Positions 36,401 to 50,400 of a stretch of DNA of 64,000 nt are shown piece after piece. The DNA is from Phoenix dactylifera. Taxonomy: Eukaryota; Streptophyta; Magnoliopsida; Arecales; Arecaceae. The translations under genes were made by a program, and so were the position numbers. The stretch spans positions 8,330,745 through 8,394,744 of the forward strand of contig NC_052404.1 of assembly GCF_009389715.1 (NCBI RefSeq), read 5' to 3'. The first letter of the stretch is position 1. Each line of letters opens with the position of its first letter. The notes under the pieces are model-generated. The model saw only the letters and a program-made list of their open reading frames with translations, made no database searches and was not told where the DNA came from.

Positions 36401-39400
36401 CAGTCAATTTCTTTTCCTCTGCCTCAGTAGCTAAATCAATGGAAGTGTTTTGGGATCCAGTGTTTGTGGCACTTTGCTGCGAGCTATGGTTAAAAGAATT
36501 GCCCATGCCTGCACTCCATCTTCTTAATACAGACTTATTGGTACTAATAGAAACTCCTGAAGCTCTCCTTTGAATATCCAAATTCTGATCTTTTTGTCTG
36601 CTCTCAAAGAGATTGATAGCATCCTGAACACTTATCCTTCCTACCGTGTTGTCAGATTTCCTCTGTGGTTGGTCAGATTCATCTTCACTGTTGTTCCTAT
36701 CAGCATCCCTGTTAAATGGAATTCTTTCCCTGACAGGAAAGTAACTAAGACTCTTAATGGTAAGTGCAGTAGACCTTCGAGATCCAGATCTTCCTATTTG
36801 GATTCGTCGCATGGGGGAAGCAGACCTCCTAGGTGATGCAGATCTTATAAGAGGCCTGCTTCTTTCAACACAAGTCCGATCTTCATCACTAGAGTCAGAT
36901 GATTCCTCACTTTCTGTTGAGCCTTGACGCTCAGCTTGGGCAATTTTTGCTGGGGAGGCACCGTCGCTGAAAGGTTTTGTTATATCAATTTGTTGGCTTG
37001 GCTGACAAATCGCTCCAGTAATATCTTCACAGTTATTTGTTGTATCTTCTGAATGTGTTGTCTGTTCAACTGTAGGCTCTGACAGTTGGTCCTTCGGAAT
37101 GATAGCCAAATACTTCAACAATGAATTCCTGATTACCATTAAACAAAAAGGATCAACTTGGTAAACCACCAAAAAATAAGTTTAAGAACAATAAGGAAAA
37201 GTTACAAGCAACAAAATATGATATTATGCACCCAAAAATGGGTGCAATGTTTTAAAATTAGATGAGAGGTCAAAAGATTAAAAATATTTTTGTCAAACTT
37301 TGAAACTGCAAGCAAGAGAGTTAAAAAAATAAAATAAAATAAAAAAAGGAAACTTGAGGAATAGACAGCCTGGTCATCAGCTATATGCCCGATAGGTTAA
37401 ACCTTTATTAACAGACTACAGGTAAAATTATGCACCAACTTTATGACAACATACCTCAAATCTACTGCTTGAAAATGGCGAGCAAATGCCTCTAGATCAG
37501 ATATCTGTTTAATGGACAAAGTGGTGCCTGCAGCTCGGTCAAAAGAGGCTGCCAGCTCTTCTCTTAGTACTGTGAACCTTAAGTTGATTGCTCGCAACAA
37601 CTCATTCCTGGCAGTATGCATCTTAGTAGCTGAGTTACAATTAAGCCAAGAACAGCATCCAACAGAAAATAGGAAAAACTAGAGATCTTACTTTGTAGCA
37701 TCTGATGACATTGTTTCAACATTTATCTGCGGATGGAGACAAAAATAAGCTTTGAGCAACCATATGCTAATTTTCTGTGTTAAATTCTGGAATAGCGCAA
37801 ACAGTAACTAAACCAAAAAAGGCAATATGGAGAAAGGTGATTACTTTCTGTGTTAGTCCCACCTCATCCAAGCAGCCATCTGTCAGGACAGAAGAAAATG
37901 GCATTTTGAGAAACAAAATGAAAAAACTTGTAAAAATGACCACTAAATATGACCTAAAGCACTAGAAATGGGAATGTAGAAGGAAGAAACATAACAAACA
38001 AGGTATGTCATCATGCTAAAATTATGCAGCAAATTAACTCATTAAATATTTTTATAATATGTAGCAGTATGCAGATAGCTCTTATGTAAGCAGTATCGTA
38101 CGGTTTATGCAGTTCAACCATTAACCAAAGAAAGAGCATGAACATAAAATAAAGGCAGGGAAGGCAAATATGTAAAATTTTGGATAATCGTGGGGGGGAA
38201 AAAAGAAGCATGCAGTTACCCACTCAATGTTGGTGACAACTACAGGAATATTTTCTGCTTTTTTAAAAAAAAAACAGAAAAATGGCAGTTTGAAATGCAT
38301 TAAATGTTTTAAAGAGAAGGTAAAAAGACAGAACTTGGATTTAATCTGTAAACAATTTAGACAAAGTTTTCTGTGCAAAGGGCAATGAAGATTAAATAGG
38401 ATCAAAATTAAATGAGATGGCTCAAGCTTAATTGAGCTGAGCTCAAGGAAGCCAAGCCTAGCTCTAGTTCAGCTCATTTGTTAATCAAGCAAGCCACAAA
38501 CCAAATGAAAGCAGGGTCATGAAAAGCTTGCTCTGATCATCCAGTAAGACACATTGATATGTATTTTTTTAATTCTCAGTCAAATGTATCCTATTGGTTG
38601 CCTCAATAATTGTCGTCCTTTTATATATTTTTTTCTCAAAGCATCCTTCTCCTTCTCTTTTTTCGATTTTTGGCTCTGAAACAAACAAGACATGCAAAAG
38701 AAAACCAATACATACATACATACATACATATATAAATATACACACACACACATACAGAAAACAACCAAGCTTTGCTAATGATACAGGTAGAAGAAAGTAG
38801 CAGAGTTCCAAATATAAAATAGCTTGTGGAAACCAGTGCCTATGGTGGGTTAAATTGATCAAGCCATGCATAGTCATACAGTGTCACGATGTTATGTATG
38901 TCGATGGTGTAACCAAAATTAGTTCAAAGAGGCCCTTCAGAAGATACCTGCTGTTTGGCTTCCAGGATGATCCTGATAAAGGGGCATATGTTAGAGCTTC
39001 GCCGATTGATATTTGGAAAAAAGGAACAGAAAAATGACATTACCTTAACATATAGAGAAAGATGAAATCTTCTGGTATCCTCCAACTGTGACATCTCATT
39101 TTCAATTGCATTGACAGATTTTAACATCTCAGGCAAATTGACAATATGTAAGAATCTGAAAAACAAAAATGATGATAATCAGCATGACTACAAAGAAGAA
39201 TATATATATTATATACTATATATACATACATATAACATCTCTATCAATATAAATACCTCCCTAGAGTGGACTTGGTGAACCACGATGAACCCTTGAGGCT
39301 TTCGACTGGTTGTAGTTGGAAGCTTTGACTGGATGACTTAGATTGACATCCTTTTGCTTCTGGCAAATGCAATGCTAGCTGATCCAAAGGACCAGAAGCT

Positions 39401-39848
39401 AGTTTTTCTGTATTGCCCTTGCTGCAAACAAGTGCCTCATATCTGCAGCTTGGAGTTAAAAAGAAAAAAGAATTAAATATTACATAAGGAAACTCTTAAT
39501 CCATGTAAATATAAGGTGATAGTGAGACCTAAGGTACATTTTTCAAATGGCAGTCATTCTTAATATAATCTTGGGTTTAGCCACTTTTTCTTGGTGACAG
39601 TCATCAAAAACTTGCATGCAACAAAACTCAAACTCTTCTTCATGCAGTGTGTGTGTACATGCCTGTTTCTGCTAATTGGTTAAATTCAATTAAGAAATGG
39701 AAGAAAGGTAAATATGATAATAAAATAAAAGCATTTAACCAGGAAAAATATGGGAAATACAGTTGGCCATGTATCACCTGTTTTGGTTTGATGATATCCG
39801 GAAGACAGCGTAATCCAGCACTGTGTTTGCAGTTATCTCTCCCTCCAT
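33467..39848 (-). CDS. CIP7: COP1-interacting protein 7-like protein, 1098 aa, ten coding exons
   Basis: Exons in order: 39848-39778, 39442-39257, 39155-39044, 38972-38948, 37879-37845, 37726-37692, 37607-37455, 37128-34604, 33725-33639, 33534-33467. All junctions are GT..AG and total 3297 nt (1098 aa plus TAA). The N-terminus has the family module (LDYAVF..; GNTEKLASGPL; SSWFTKSTLGRFL; EMSQLEDTRR), then KNELLRAINLR..LREELAA and DLRNSLLKYLAI. The 2.5-kb exon encodes a long, Ser/Lys/Arg-rich, probably disordered part with SVQDAINLFESRQ, a helical EWNQHKEAELNQMLMKMME stretch and GLKRLLKFARKSK. The tail RSFFSLSTFRSSK is typical. Arabidopsis CIP7 is a nuclear protein bound by the COP1 ubiquitin ligase and promotes light-induced genes; paralogues are less studied, so the exact role is inferred. 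Three exons are only 25-35 nt. A leader exon probably lies near 41.6 kb. Confidence 0.87.
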
Positions 39849-40390
39849 CTTGTTATGTCACTCTAAGAACAATTAATTCTTCTGGCACTCTTCCCTTGAT
39901 GTCCTAAAGAGTTTCCATTTCAGAGGATGACTTCATGAGCACCAGATATGTGCATATCTCCAGCAAGCTTCCAGTAAGGCGGCCCCAGCAAAACTGTGAG
40001 CATCAACAGCATAAGCTGCAATAAATCTGCAGTGACTTGCCAGTAGTAAGGAGCATTTATCAGATCTCATATAGAGAAAGAAAACTTCAGATAGATGCAA
40101 GGAGGTTTGAAGATAAAAATGCTTCTAAAAAACAAGTAATTTTATCCTGATATATTTAAATCATCCTAAAATATAATATGCTGCCCCAGTTTATTCAATG
40201 TCTGAACAGAACTAGCACAGCCAAATAAAAAGCAAATCCCTCCTACATTTACCATCGATGTTACATCGTCCAAGTGAATACTTTCAAAAAAACTGTGTAC
40301 AAAACAAGACTTTCCCCATAAACAGTTAAATAATGTTATAACCCATTATCAGAGAGAGAGAGACATTGGGGCCGCGGCGGAGGGGGGGGC

Positions 40391-40411
40391 GGGGGGGGGG
40401 GGGGGGGGGGG
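40391..40411. repeat. 21-base G homopolymer
   Basis: A run of 21 G follows GGGGGGGGC, so 29 of 30 bases are G on the + strand. It lies in the presumed leader intron of the CIP7-like gene, where the transcript would carry a C run. Length is probably uncertain from sequencing. Confidence 0.85.
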
Positions 40412-41559
40412 TGTTTAAAACGCATTGCCTTAAATGTTGTAATTTAAAACAAGCATTAACGCCCTCAAATATGCCTTAAGTTAGATTAATCTTCTTCAAG
40501 AACTGAAATTTGGAAGGAAAGATTATATACGTAAACACGCACATACAGACATATTATTATTTTAAGCACCCTAGCAAAAGTGAAGCTTGCTACCATCATT
40601 TCTAGCTCAAGTTTATCATCCAAGAAGAAAAAAAGAAAGAAATTCAGTTCCACAAAAACCGCAAATCAGGCTCATTTGGAGAAAAAGGAAGAAGAAGAAG
40701 AAGAATCTTCATTAGCACCGCAAGCAAAATCTCTCCTTTCAGTTCAAACCAATCACATAATAAAAGTGCTCCGGAACATCTTCATTAGCTCCAATAAATC
40801 AAGAACCCCAAATCAAACTACTTCACGAAGATTTCTCTAAATTATAAAGAAAAGACATAACCGATCTTAAGTCTAGCAAATGAAACATCATTTCAAAACA
40901 ACACGGTTAAATAAAAGTTGAAGAATTGGTGCCTAACAAACAAACCAAACGATGGAACCTTCAATTCCAAGCCAAGCGAAGCTTCAGATCTCCCACATTT
41001 CGAGCCATATGAAGTCATAACCACGGCACACAATCTGAGGAGCAAACAGCTAAAATCATCAAACCACACATCTCAAGCCCCCGCAACACGAAAAACCTTC
41101 GAAGCACCATTACTCAAACCCAAATCCACAACCAAAACCCACGGTAAAATAAGTACAATTTCAAACTTCTATCCCAAAAAACAACGTACAAGTCGAAGCT
41201 CGGAAGAAGCTCCAAAGAAACCTATCCTTCAAAATCCCCAGACATCAAGCTAACAGCTCCTATCCAGAGCAAAACAACCCACCAATCTCCAACTTCTGGA
41301 ACCATTTGCACTCGAATCTCCCCCCAAGTTCGCACTCGAAACAAGCATATTATCCAAAAGAACCCGACAAAAGCAAAGACAAACCCCAGATCCAGCATAC
41401 ATTGCCCGATTAGGTCCCGCACTCAGAACCATGATCAACTTTTTACTCAGAAAGCGAGCCTCTTTGTGCTCCATTCAAATTCCCACACGCTCTGGAAGAA
41501 AAGAAAAAACAAGCAAACGAGATCACAAAACCCCAGAAGACGAGCAACGCGAAGATTAC

Positions 41560-41700
41560 CAGATCTAATCCGGGACGAAACCCTAGCAACAGCTCCTCAT
41601 CCGCTCTTCCCAAGGAATAAAATAAGCCACTGTCAGGCGAAAAAGCAAAGCGAGAGAACGAGAGAGAGAGAAAGGAGGTGAGGAAATAGAGGAGTACGGG
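41560..41700 (-). other. Probable 5' UTR exon and promoter of the CIP7-like gene
   Basis: On the - strand the phrase CTAGGGTTTCG, frequent in plant 5' leaders, is followed by a good donor (ATCTG|GTAATC at 41560/41559). An intron to an acceptor just above the ATG at 39848 would then be about 1.7 kb. Start site and acceptor are not determined. Confidence 0.35.
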
Positions 41701-41759
41701 CGACAGTACATGGGGAGCGAGTGCCGGATGACGCTTTTGCCACGGTATCTTGTGACATT

Positions 41760-44580
41760 TGCGGGGATGCCATCGAGCGTAGCGCGAACGCTTGTTAAAT
41801 CTCGAGCGCCACGTCGGTGGGTCTTCTCTTTTGGTTGACGAAAATGCCCTCCGTTTTGTTTTTTTAACCGAAACGTCGCTTTTACGTGGTGGCCCGCGGC
41901 TGCTGGAGAAAACGACCGGAGAGCGTTTGCCTACGCAAAGGTCAGCCAACGAAGCAAGAGGAATATCAGGGAGATCATCAAATATCACCAAATTATTGAT
42001 TGAAGAATAATATCATAGTTTTGACTGATGATGAATATGGGTGTTATGAAGCCTAAGTTCTTTTTCCCCCTAAAGATAGGGAGAGAGACTACATATTAAC
42101 CTATACTATAATTATCCATGTTTAGATTTTTGCAAGGCATCCATGTATCCTTTTGGAATATGTAGATTGAGTTCTTTGAATTTCAATCTTCTTTTGCCTT
42201 GGGAATCCATGTATTTAGGTAAGATGCATATTTAAATTTGTCAATATCAATCTTTGAATCGGCATACTGGATTATTCCTTAAGAGAAGGTAAATAAACAA
42301 GCTAAGTTCATGGATCATCACAAGGGTGCTTAGTAACTAATATTGCATGAAAAATATTAGTTGTAAATATATTTTCAACATTTTGCTTATTTATCATATA
42401 AATTCCCAAATGTTCGTCCATGCTAATTAAATTTAGTACATATATATTTGGTGTATTTATGTACGTAACCAGACAAATGGTAATGAGTCCTTGTATCAAT
42501 ATTTTATTGAGCATGGTTAGTTAAACTAGTCAATAAAGCAAAGAATCATCTCAATTATTTGGGATATATTTTATGCTCCATTCTCACAGTTGCTTCTATC
42601 ATAGATACATCATTTAGCAATGCTATCATTTTCAAACCCAATTCATAGATTATGTTACATCACTATATTTACCTACTCTTGGGTTTTTTTTCAACACTTT
42701 CCTATTTTTTTATAAAAAATTGTTGCTCTCGTTGTAGAACAAAAATATGGTCAAGGAGGAAAACTGAATTTGATTTGTGATATTGAATGAAACTCGCACT
42801 TTTTTGTTTGATCTATACATAGTATCTTTTTTTGGTGAAGTATCATATTTTTTGTTGATATTTACTTTGCTAAACTTGATATGCAAACATGCCTTATTCA
42901 CGCCTTAGACCTATATGTGTGTGTTTGCGCGCGCACACATATATAAGATGAATCACCTTAAAGTAAAACTATATAAAATAAAGGGAATTATGATCTATTT
43001 TTTAAAAATATATCTTAGAAGTCTAGAGATCAACCACCTAGAAGCTTAAGAGGTTCGATCTTTTTCCTTTTGCCCTCAAATTATTGATGAAATGAATTTT
43101 CTTATCCTCGGCTCCAATTTATTTCTTTACGACCTTATTGCACCCTAAAGATATAAGTTTCAATAAGCACATAAAAATTGCTTTCAAAAGTGAGTTGGAC
43201 CACAACTCTCTACTTCCTCAAAGAATGTCTGCATTTGATATTGGTAAATTCACAAGGGATAAATTATAATTTGATAATAAACAATTTCAGAGCTTCTGTT
43301 ATATTAAATCAAGAAGTACAACAAAATGCGATCTCTGATGCATAATAAATCCTACTCCTATCTGTCAATCATGCCATTCTCAACCACAACCATAAGCACA
43401 AATATAAATATAGCAAATGGGGAGGGGGTTACTCTAAGGAGAAAAAAGATTGAAATACAACATTTCAATGGCTATGCAATAGCTATGGTCACAATAATTT
43501 TAAATCATTATAATATTATTATATATAAAAAGATTAAAAAATAAAATTTATTCCAAGATAGAATTATTTATATATGATTATAGCAAGCACCAAAACATAT
43601 TCTTTTGGTCCAACATTATACTGTCATTCTAACAAATATAGGCACTCATAGGTCCCATTTAATGCTCTATAATATACTATCAAGTATAGGCATGATATTG
43701 ATATATCCCAAAGATCACATGAAGAAAGTTTATAAAAGCTTCGTATAAGTTGAAAAATATTTTTGGAAAGAATAATAATTAAGAAAGAGCATTTTTCTCG
43801 TTAGTAGTTGAAACAGGAAGTTTTTGGAGTTGAAATAAGATAGGAAATGTTGACAAGCTAGCTACGAGAAATTCTAATCCATCACCGCCCATCCAAACAT
43901 GGGTAAATACACAAGACAGTGTAAAATTACCAGAAACTCGATGGCAAAAGCTAGGAGACCATTAGATCGAAAATTATCAGAGTCACATCACCAACAATTG
44001 GATGGTTGGATGGACAACTAAACATGAACAAAAATCATATGTGGCAAATTTCTTGTTTTGTTATATTTCCTCTAACACCTATCTTATAGAAGAAACTCAA
44101 AAGTCAAACAAAAATAAAACTCCTGCTACTAATAGAGTCCGTCAATCTCGTAACTTAAAAAAAAAATAAATGCGAGATGATTAATTACTTAGTATGTATT
44201 TGATTAAAAAACATATTCAGAAAATTACGTAATAATTTACCTAAAAGTATGTATTAGATTACTGCTAGTTGTGTATCAGATAAGTTAACAGTATGCATCA
44301 AAAAATCGACAAACATGCATCATCGACTATACAGTGTGTATTGATGAATATGATATTCTAAAAACTATATATTAATTTATTTAAAAGTATGTATTAGATT
44401 GCTAGATGACTAATTCGTTAAGTGTATACTATCTGTGTACTGTATTGACGAATATTATGTTCTAAAAATTATATATTAATTTATCTAAATATATATATAT
44501 TAACTTATTAAATAACTAGTTTAGTTAATATATATTATTTAATTATATAATATTTATTATATATATTTTTTTAAAATCAT
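41760..44580. other. Intergenic, AT-rich; no gene seen
   Basis: Only short frames without known domains. Nothing beyond AT-rich words and a short TA/TG/CG microsatellite near 42920 is recognised. At 44165-44480 the phrase AAGTATGTATTAGATTRCT and relatives recur, perhaps a decayed repeat. Confidence 0.6.
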
Positions 44581-44960
44581 GGAGCTGATGCCACGGTCTC
44601 TCACCTGCCTGCGTCTACGACGGGCGCGATCTCTGGTCCCTCGAAAGCCAAAGAGATGTCCACCCGCTTTAAGCCAAAGAGATGTCCCCCGGGGGGGGCA
44701 TTTTGGTCATTACAACTGGACCAGATAAGACGCTTCGCCGGAGGGGCATTTTTGGGATGACGGAACGAAATGTGGTATGTTCCCGGAATCGGCGTTGCCT
44801 CGACTTCCCAGAATACACGGCCATCAATTCTGGATTCTCTTCCCATAATGCCCCTGACGTGGGGGAGCCCATGTGCTTTTCTTAAAAGTTCGTTTGGAGA
44901 TCAGGCTGGGTATTGGTTGTTGGCATGTGGTTGCACGGCAAATGCCCGCACAAAGCGCAA
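44581..44960. other. GC-rich island with short direct repeats, nature unknown
   Basis: About 380 bp of high-GC sequence in AT-rich surroundings. AGCCAAAGAGATGTCC occurs twice (44646-44661 and 44672-44687) and GGGGCATTTTGGTCAT/GGGGCATTTTTGGGAT is a second pair. Open frames on both strands are short and overlap, without a recognisable domain. It could be a promoter fragment left from a lost gene or the end of a transposon. Confidence 0.4.
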
Positions 44961-44989
44961 GCACGGTCATCGGACGCTTGACATGTGAA

Positions 44990-47413
44990 ATACCGGTTTA
45001 GATTTCTGCAGTTTTAGGTGAGAGGGGCATTCATTCTAGAAAGAGATCGAATAGGAAAGCATCTTGGAGATTCTATTTTTTTTAATAAAAAAGTAAATAA
45101 TTTATACAATTTTATTATAAATACAACTAAATAAGATCGGAGGACAATAAATCTTGTTTCCGACCTACAAGATGCCTCTAGAGTAACTTGCCACATATTA
45201 AACCACCCTGTCCTCAGTTTGTCTCTCTAAACATATTTTCTTCTATTTAATATTATTTTATATTTAGCCTTGCGTTGTATAAAAAATATTTTAATGATGT
45301 GCTCATGTAATATTTCCATTTTGTATATATTTACATCTGTTTTATTACGTATAATTAGTTAATTACTTTCATTTTGTTCACAAATATGGTTATGGTTTTG
45401 TATGGTATATGTTTTGTATAGAAGTTTAAAGCCTAAATGGTAACCTAATCATCAAAAACAAGAGGTAAGAATAAACTTTTAATGATAAAGAGCATAAGCA
45501 AAAAAAAAAAAAAAACCAGCAAATCCAGAGGATGGTTGCCATGGATCTTTATTATTATTATTTTTTTTTTTGTTACCTTGAGCACTATCATCCAAATTAA
45601 AAAAACAAAATATAAATGAAAGAGCACATATAAAGCTGATCAATAAAATATTTCCAGATTAATGAGCAATAAAGGAAGTGGCCCAATAGCGATGATGTGA
45701 GAGCAGTACCCGGGGGGGCACAGGGCATACCTGGCGTACCGAACGCGGCGACCCATATATGCGTTGGTTAGTAGGAGAAAGATAGAAAGGGAGGCTTGGC
45801 TTTCAAGGGTGGGAGGGGATGGAAAAGGACAACAAACGCATACAAAACCATTATGATGATTCCTTCTCGCTACTGTAATATTGTTCTTTTGAGACTACGA
45901 CGGATACCCAGACAATAAGCTTCTCCCCCTAAATACTGTCTGTACCCATGGATACGTGCCGCCGCCTCAGCAGCAAAGATGGGGTCGGTAATACCTAACA
46001 AAATCATTTTCTTTGCCTAGACATGTGGTTTTGTTCTCGATCGCTGCTGCTCCACCGAATATGTCCGAAAGGTTAAAAAAAAAAGTTTTTATCTGCATTC
46101 AAAGATCGGGGAAGATAACCCCAAAAAAGTTTAGCTTTCCTGTTCAGGTGCCATGGAAGTAGGAACTGGTGGACCGCTAAAAGGCAAGGTTCGAGCTGGC
46201 ATGGCTCAAATCTTAGGTCTCTGGGCTATATCCCTTTGGTTGGTCCTGGACTGCCTCTAAAGTAGGCATGATCTTCGAAGGTTTGGCAACCTTCGAAGGT
46301 ACCTCATTCTCCATCCATAATCTTCGAAGGTACATTGGATGGCTAAATGCTTATCAGCTTCAGTGCAAAGTATCCGTTGCGATCTGAAAAGAGTGCGAGA
46401 CAAGGAAAAAGAATGAAGAAATTGGATGGACTCTGGAGTAATATTCTGCTGGCTACTCCCACTCATCTTTTCTTCTCTTTACATCCCAAACGACTCCAAA
46501 TCAGCAGAAGAGTGTCTCATTTATGGCATCCTTGGTCGTAAGGCACTAACGCTACAAAATTACAGGTAAGAAGAGCTATAACTAAGAAGGCAGGGCAGTA
46601 GATGGAAGGACATAGATGGCCATGCAGCTATGTGGATGCCCATCCTTGTATGACATGCACCGAGAATGATGACCTGAAACCTCTTACCTTGTTAAGCAGG
46701 GATAAGTAAAGCAAGCAGTGAGGGATCAAAAAGGCCGCGGATCCAGTCCCAAATAGAATGTAGCTCGCTCTCTGCTGTTCAAGATAAACAAGCCAATGAA
46801 GACTACTGCTCTTGGAGCCACCTGATTATACCAGTACTGCTTAATGCCAATGGATCAACCACCTGATCCCTCATTGCTTCGCCTACTCCGACTCTCCGAG
46901 CTGCAATGCAGCATCAACAAGCCTCACACCATGCACATAAAAAATAATAAGTCCATCATGCAACTGATTTAAAAACTGGAATCAGCATTACACAATCTGA
47001 CTCAAGAATAAACTTTGGGTTCTTTACCAAAAGAGTCCTACATTGCCTTGCTACTAGCTTGGACATATAAAATGCAAAGAACCCACCATGCCACTGCCGT
47101 ATCAAATATATACCAAACTAGGCTCCTATATTGACCACAAGACTAAAGCTCCAATCTGGAGTTGTCCATAAATCCCCTGTAGAGAACAGAACCTATGAGC
47201 TCTTTGGTATAGCAAAATTGGATTCATATGTTTCTGCCATGGTCATACGCTGTTGGAGTTTCATCCAGGCAGCCGCCAGACCAGGTTGGAACTTATGCAC
47301 AGCAGTTTGGTCTGAAGCGAGGCCATGAATGGACCAAGCAGCCTTCAAAAAAGATTCACAATCAGATGCACTAGGTGTGACTGCAAACCATTCTAGCATC
47401 ATCAAAAGAGAGA
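44990..47413. other. Intergenic and MED33 3' UTR; no separate gene seen
   Basis: The right-hand few hundred bases should be the MED33 3' UTR (- strand). CTTCGAAGGT occurs three times at 46273, 46291 and 46322. Frames such as the one at 46257-46466 are short and unsupported. Confidence 0.5.
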
Positions 47414-50400
47414 TCACAACACAGACTCCACCAATGCATCCATGGCTGCAGGCCCCCCTCGCTCAAGGAGCGAGAGGGCCAAATCATACTCATGCCAACC
47501 CCTCAACCCACTGGCCAATTTATGCAGCGTTCCCTGCTTCACCTCTGGCACCCATGTTGGCACAAAGCTTACCAGCAAGCCCACGAAGCAGGATACATAT
47601 GCTTTCCACGTTGCTGGGTCACACCCCACCGATATGTTCCCCTCCATAACAGCAGCCACAAAATCCATATGGATCCCAATCACTCGGGCCCGCCTTGATG
47701 AATACACAGATGTGTAGGCCGGAGAAGTATTTCCAATTCCCCATACAAAGGCCCCGGACAAGATCAGCATATATGCCATCACATAGCCCTCCAGGATATT
47801 GGACGCTGGCCCAGCACCAACCAGCTTCTCTTCTCCTGCGGACAGCAACAATGTGGGCAAGGACTCTTCATACAGCACCTGGACTAGCAGGACTCCACCT
47901 GCAATACACAGCAGGGTTGCCCCCAGCATTGCCACCTCTTGAACTCTAGAAACAGCAGCAGCAAGTGACAACCGGCCAGATCTCAGGCGAGCAGGTCCAC
48001 TACATGCCCATTCATTCCCTAGTTTGTTCGCCAATTCAAGGACCAGCTTGAGGATCACTTCAGTGACAAAATTAGTGTCATGGAATGTCCGACATGTGCG
48101 GAGGTAGAGAAAACCTGGGGCAATAGGCAGTCGTAGCCCCTGATCGGCCATAGCCTGTCCCAGCAGCCCATGTATTCCTCGATTGGCAGAAAAGTGAGAT
48201 CCTTCAGTTATAGAGGGTCCAAGGAAGGACGAGAAGCAGCTTCTGATCAGCTGGGCGACAGCATCCTTGTCTCGTGTGAAGGGAGAGCGGGAACATGACA
48301 GGACGATGAAGTCATGCCACCGCCGAACCTTCTGGGTCCACAGGGCTCCTATGATGGGCATACTTGGCCATGACGAGCCTGTCGCACAATTTTCCAATGC
48401 CTGACCCAGAATACTATGGGTGTATTCCAGGCTCTTGTCAAGTTTAAATGTGATTGTCAAGCTCACAAGGGCTGCCATTGGTAATGGAAGCATCGGTGGC
48501 ATCCCACCTGCAAAAACATCAAAATTATGAGAATCACCAATGCTGCAGAAATGTGTCACATATAGTAATGTTAGCAATAATCATTAAGTTGTTTAAATCT
48601 GTGTTTAAAAGATATACTTGTTCAAGAAATTTGATGTAGCACAATCAAATGGCTGTATCTTTAAGAATCGTTGCATTAAATGTTTACCATATCAAGAAAT
48701 ATTTAACGACAATTTATGATCCTGGCTGGCTGACATTCAGAATTAGGAATTCTTAACAAGTTTTGACCTGGTTAACCAGTAGTTTTCTCATTAAAGCAAT
48801 GGAATGGAACATCCAAAAGGTGCCAGGTTCAAATAGACGACCTTTTTCCTCAGCTTGAGACTCAACATGAAACTGTTGCAATCCACGAAATGAACCTTTT
48901 GTTGACTTGTGATAGCACGTTCCTTCAGATGGCAGGGACCAATACAGAAAGAGAACATGTTTGGGATGATTAAATGGATATATTGGATAGGTAAGTTAAT
49001 ACAGGTATATGTTCAGAACTGTCCTATCATATGAAAGCATCTCCAACTTCCAAGCAGCACATCCTTTTTTTATATATTTGTGAAAACAAGTCCAAGCTGA
49101 CATTTTTTGAACGATAAATATCACCACAGAATTCAACTCAAAATTAAAAGAAAAAATAATGTAATTCAACTAACTCATTGAATGTATAGAGATATCAGAT
49201 AATAGGGATGCAAATGAAGCCATTCATAAGCAGCTACGGTTTGGCTCACCAAGTAGCTTGTATAGGAAACAAACAAAACCAACACTCTGAAGCTCGGCTA
49301 ATAGATAGGCCAAGACTAACTGGCAGCTTGCGGAGACAAGTATAGATAGGCTCACGCCGCCCAACTTGGAAATTGGCTCACTTAAATGACTCTAGAGACT
49401 GAACAAGACAACAAATAGATCTGATTTTGCTTCAAGATGAAGCTGAGCCTGAACAGCTCAGATGATTTATAGCAGTCCTGATCATATATATAGAAGTTGA
49501 CTTGGTGTCTTTGGTGTCGACAATCTTCTGCCTCTCAGAATTTGGCAGGTTGATTATAACTGTCAAGCCGATTAAAAGCATGCTCAATGTGAAATAAGTT
49601 TGAGTGATTATGTCCATAATCTTCTGTAGGTTTATTATCCTATGCAAGGTATGTAATTTCTGAAGGAGCCTTAACATTGACTTGTATTTCAGAAAGTAGT
49701 CACAGAGATCTACCAAGTTGAGCACATCAGGGTCTGGGCACAGATGCCTGCACACCAGTTTATTTTTGAAAAACAAAGATCATACCGCAAAGCATATGTT
49801 AGCTTGTTGGACAAATTCATTAAATTATCTTGAAATCTAGAGAAAGTTCTTTCCCATCAGTTGGTTTTAGGCCAAAAATAGTGTTGACCCAGAATTCAAA
49901 CTAGTCATTGCCAGTAATATCCTTTTTTCTTTTCTTTTTCAAGTAGGTGGTCAGTTATATCTCTTGCAATGTTCCAACTTGGTTTTTGAAGTTTAATTTT
50001 CAAGTCCAAACTCAAAGTAGCCAAGCAATTTTAGTGAAGCAAGATTTCCACCACATACTGGCAGATTAGAGCTAAAGCAAAACTGTAACAACCAAGAGCT
50101 TAAACAACTGATATGAATAACAGCTGCAAACAGGAACAAAAATAGACTCGCAAAACGAAGTGGCAAACAAGGGATACATTATCATACGTGGATAACAGCT
50201 GGCAATATGAATCCCTGCAGATGCAAGAATTTCCTTTATTTCTGATTCAACCGAGAGAAGATTTCCAGCAGGACTTGGCCAGTCAGTCCCATTCATTTGA
50301 ACTGGTTTCCAGATTCCACGAGTAATTTCTGCTGAAAAGTAGCTGATAATAGTCGCAAGAGAAGCTGGCAAAAAATCCACGAGATCCCTCAGACCTACAG

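Noticed and set aside
47131..47328. Short + strand frame beside the MED33 stop codon
   Set aside because: It is antisense to the likely MED33 3' UTR and has no domain.
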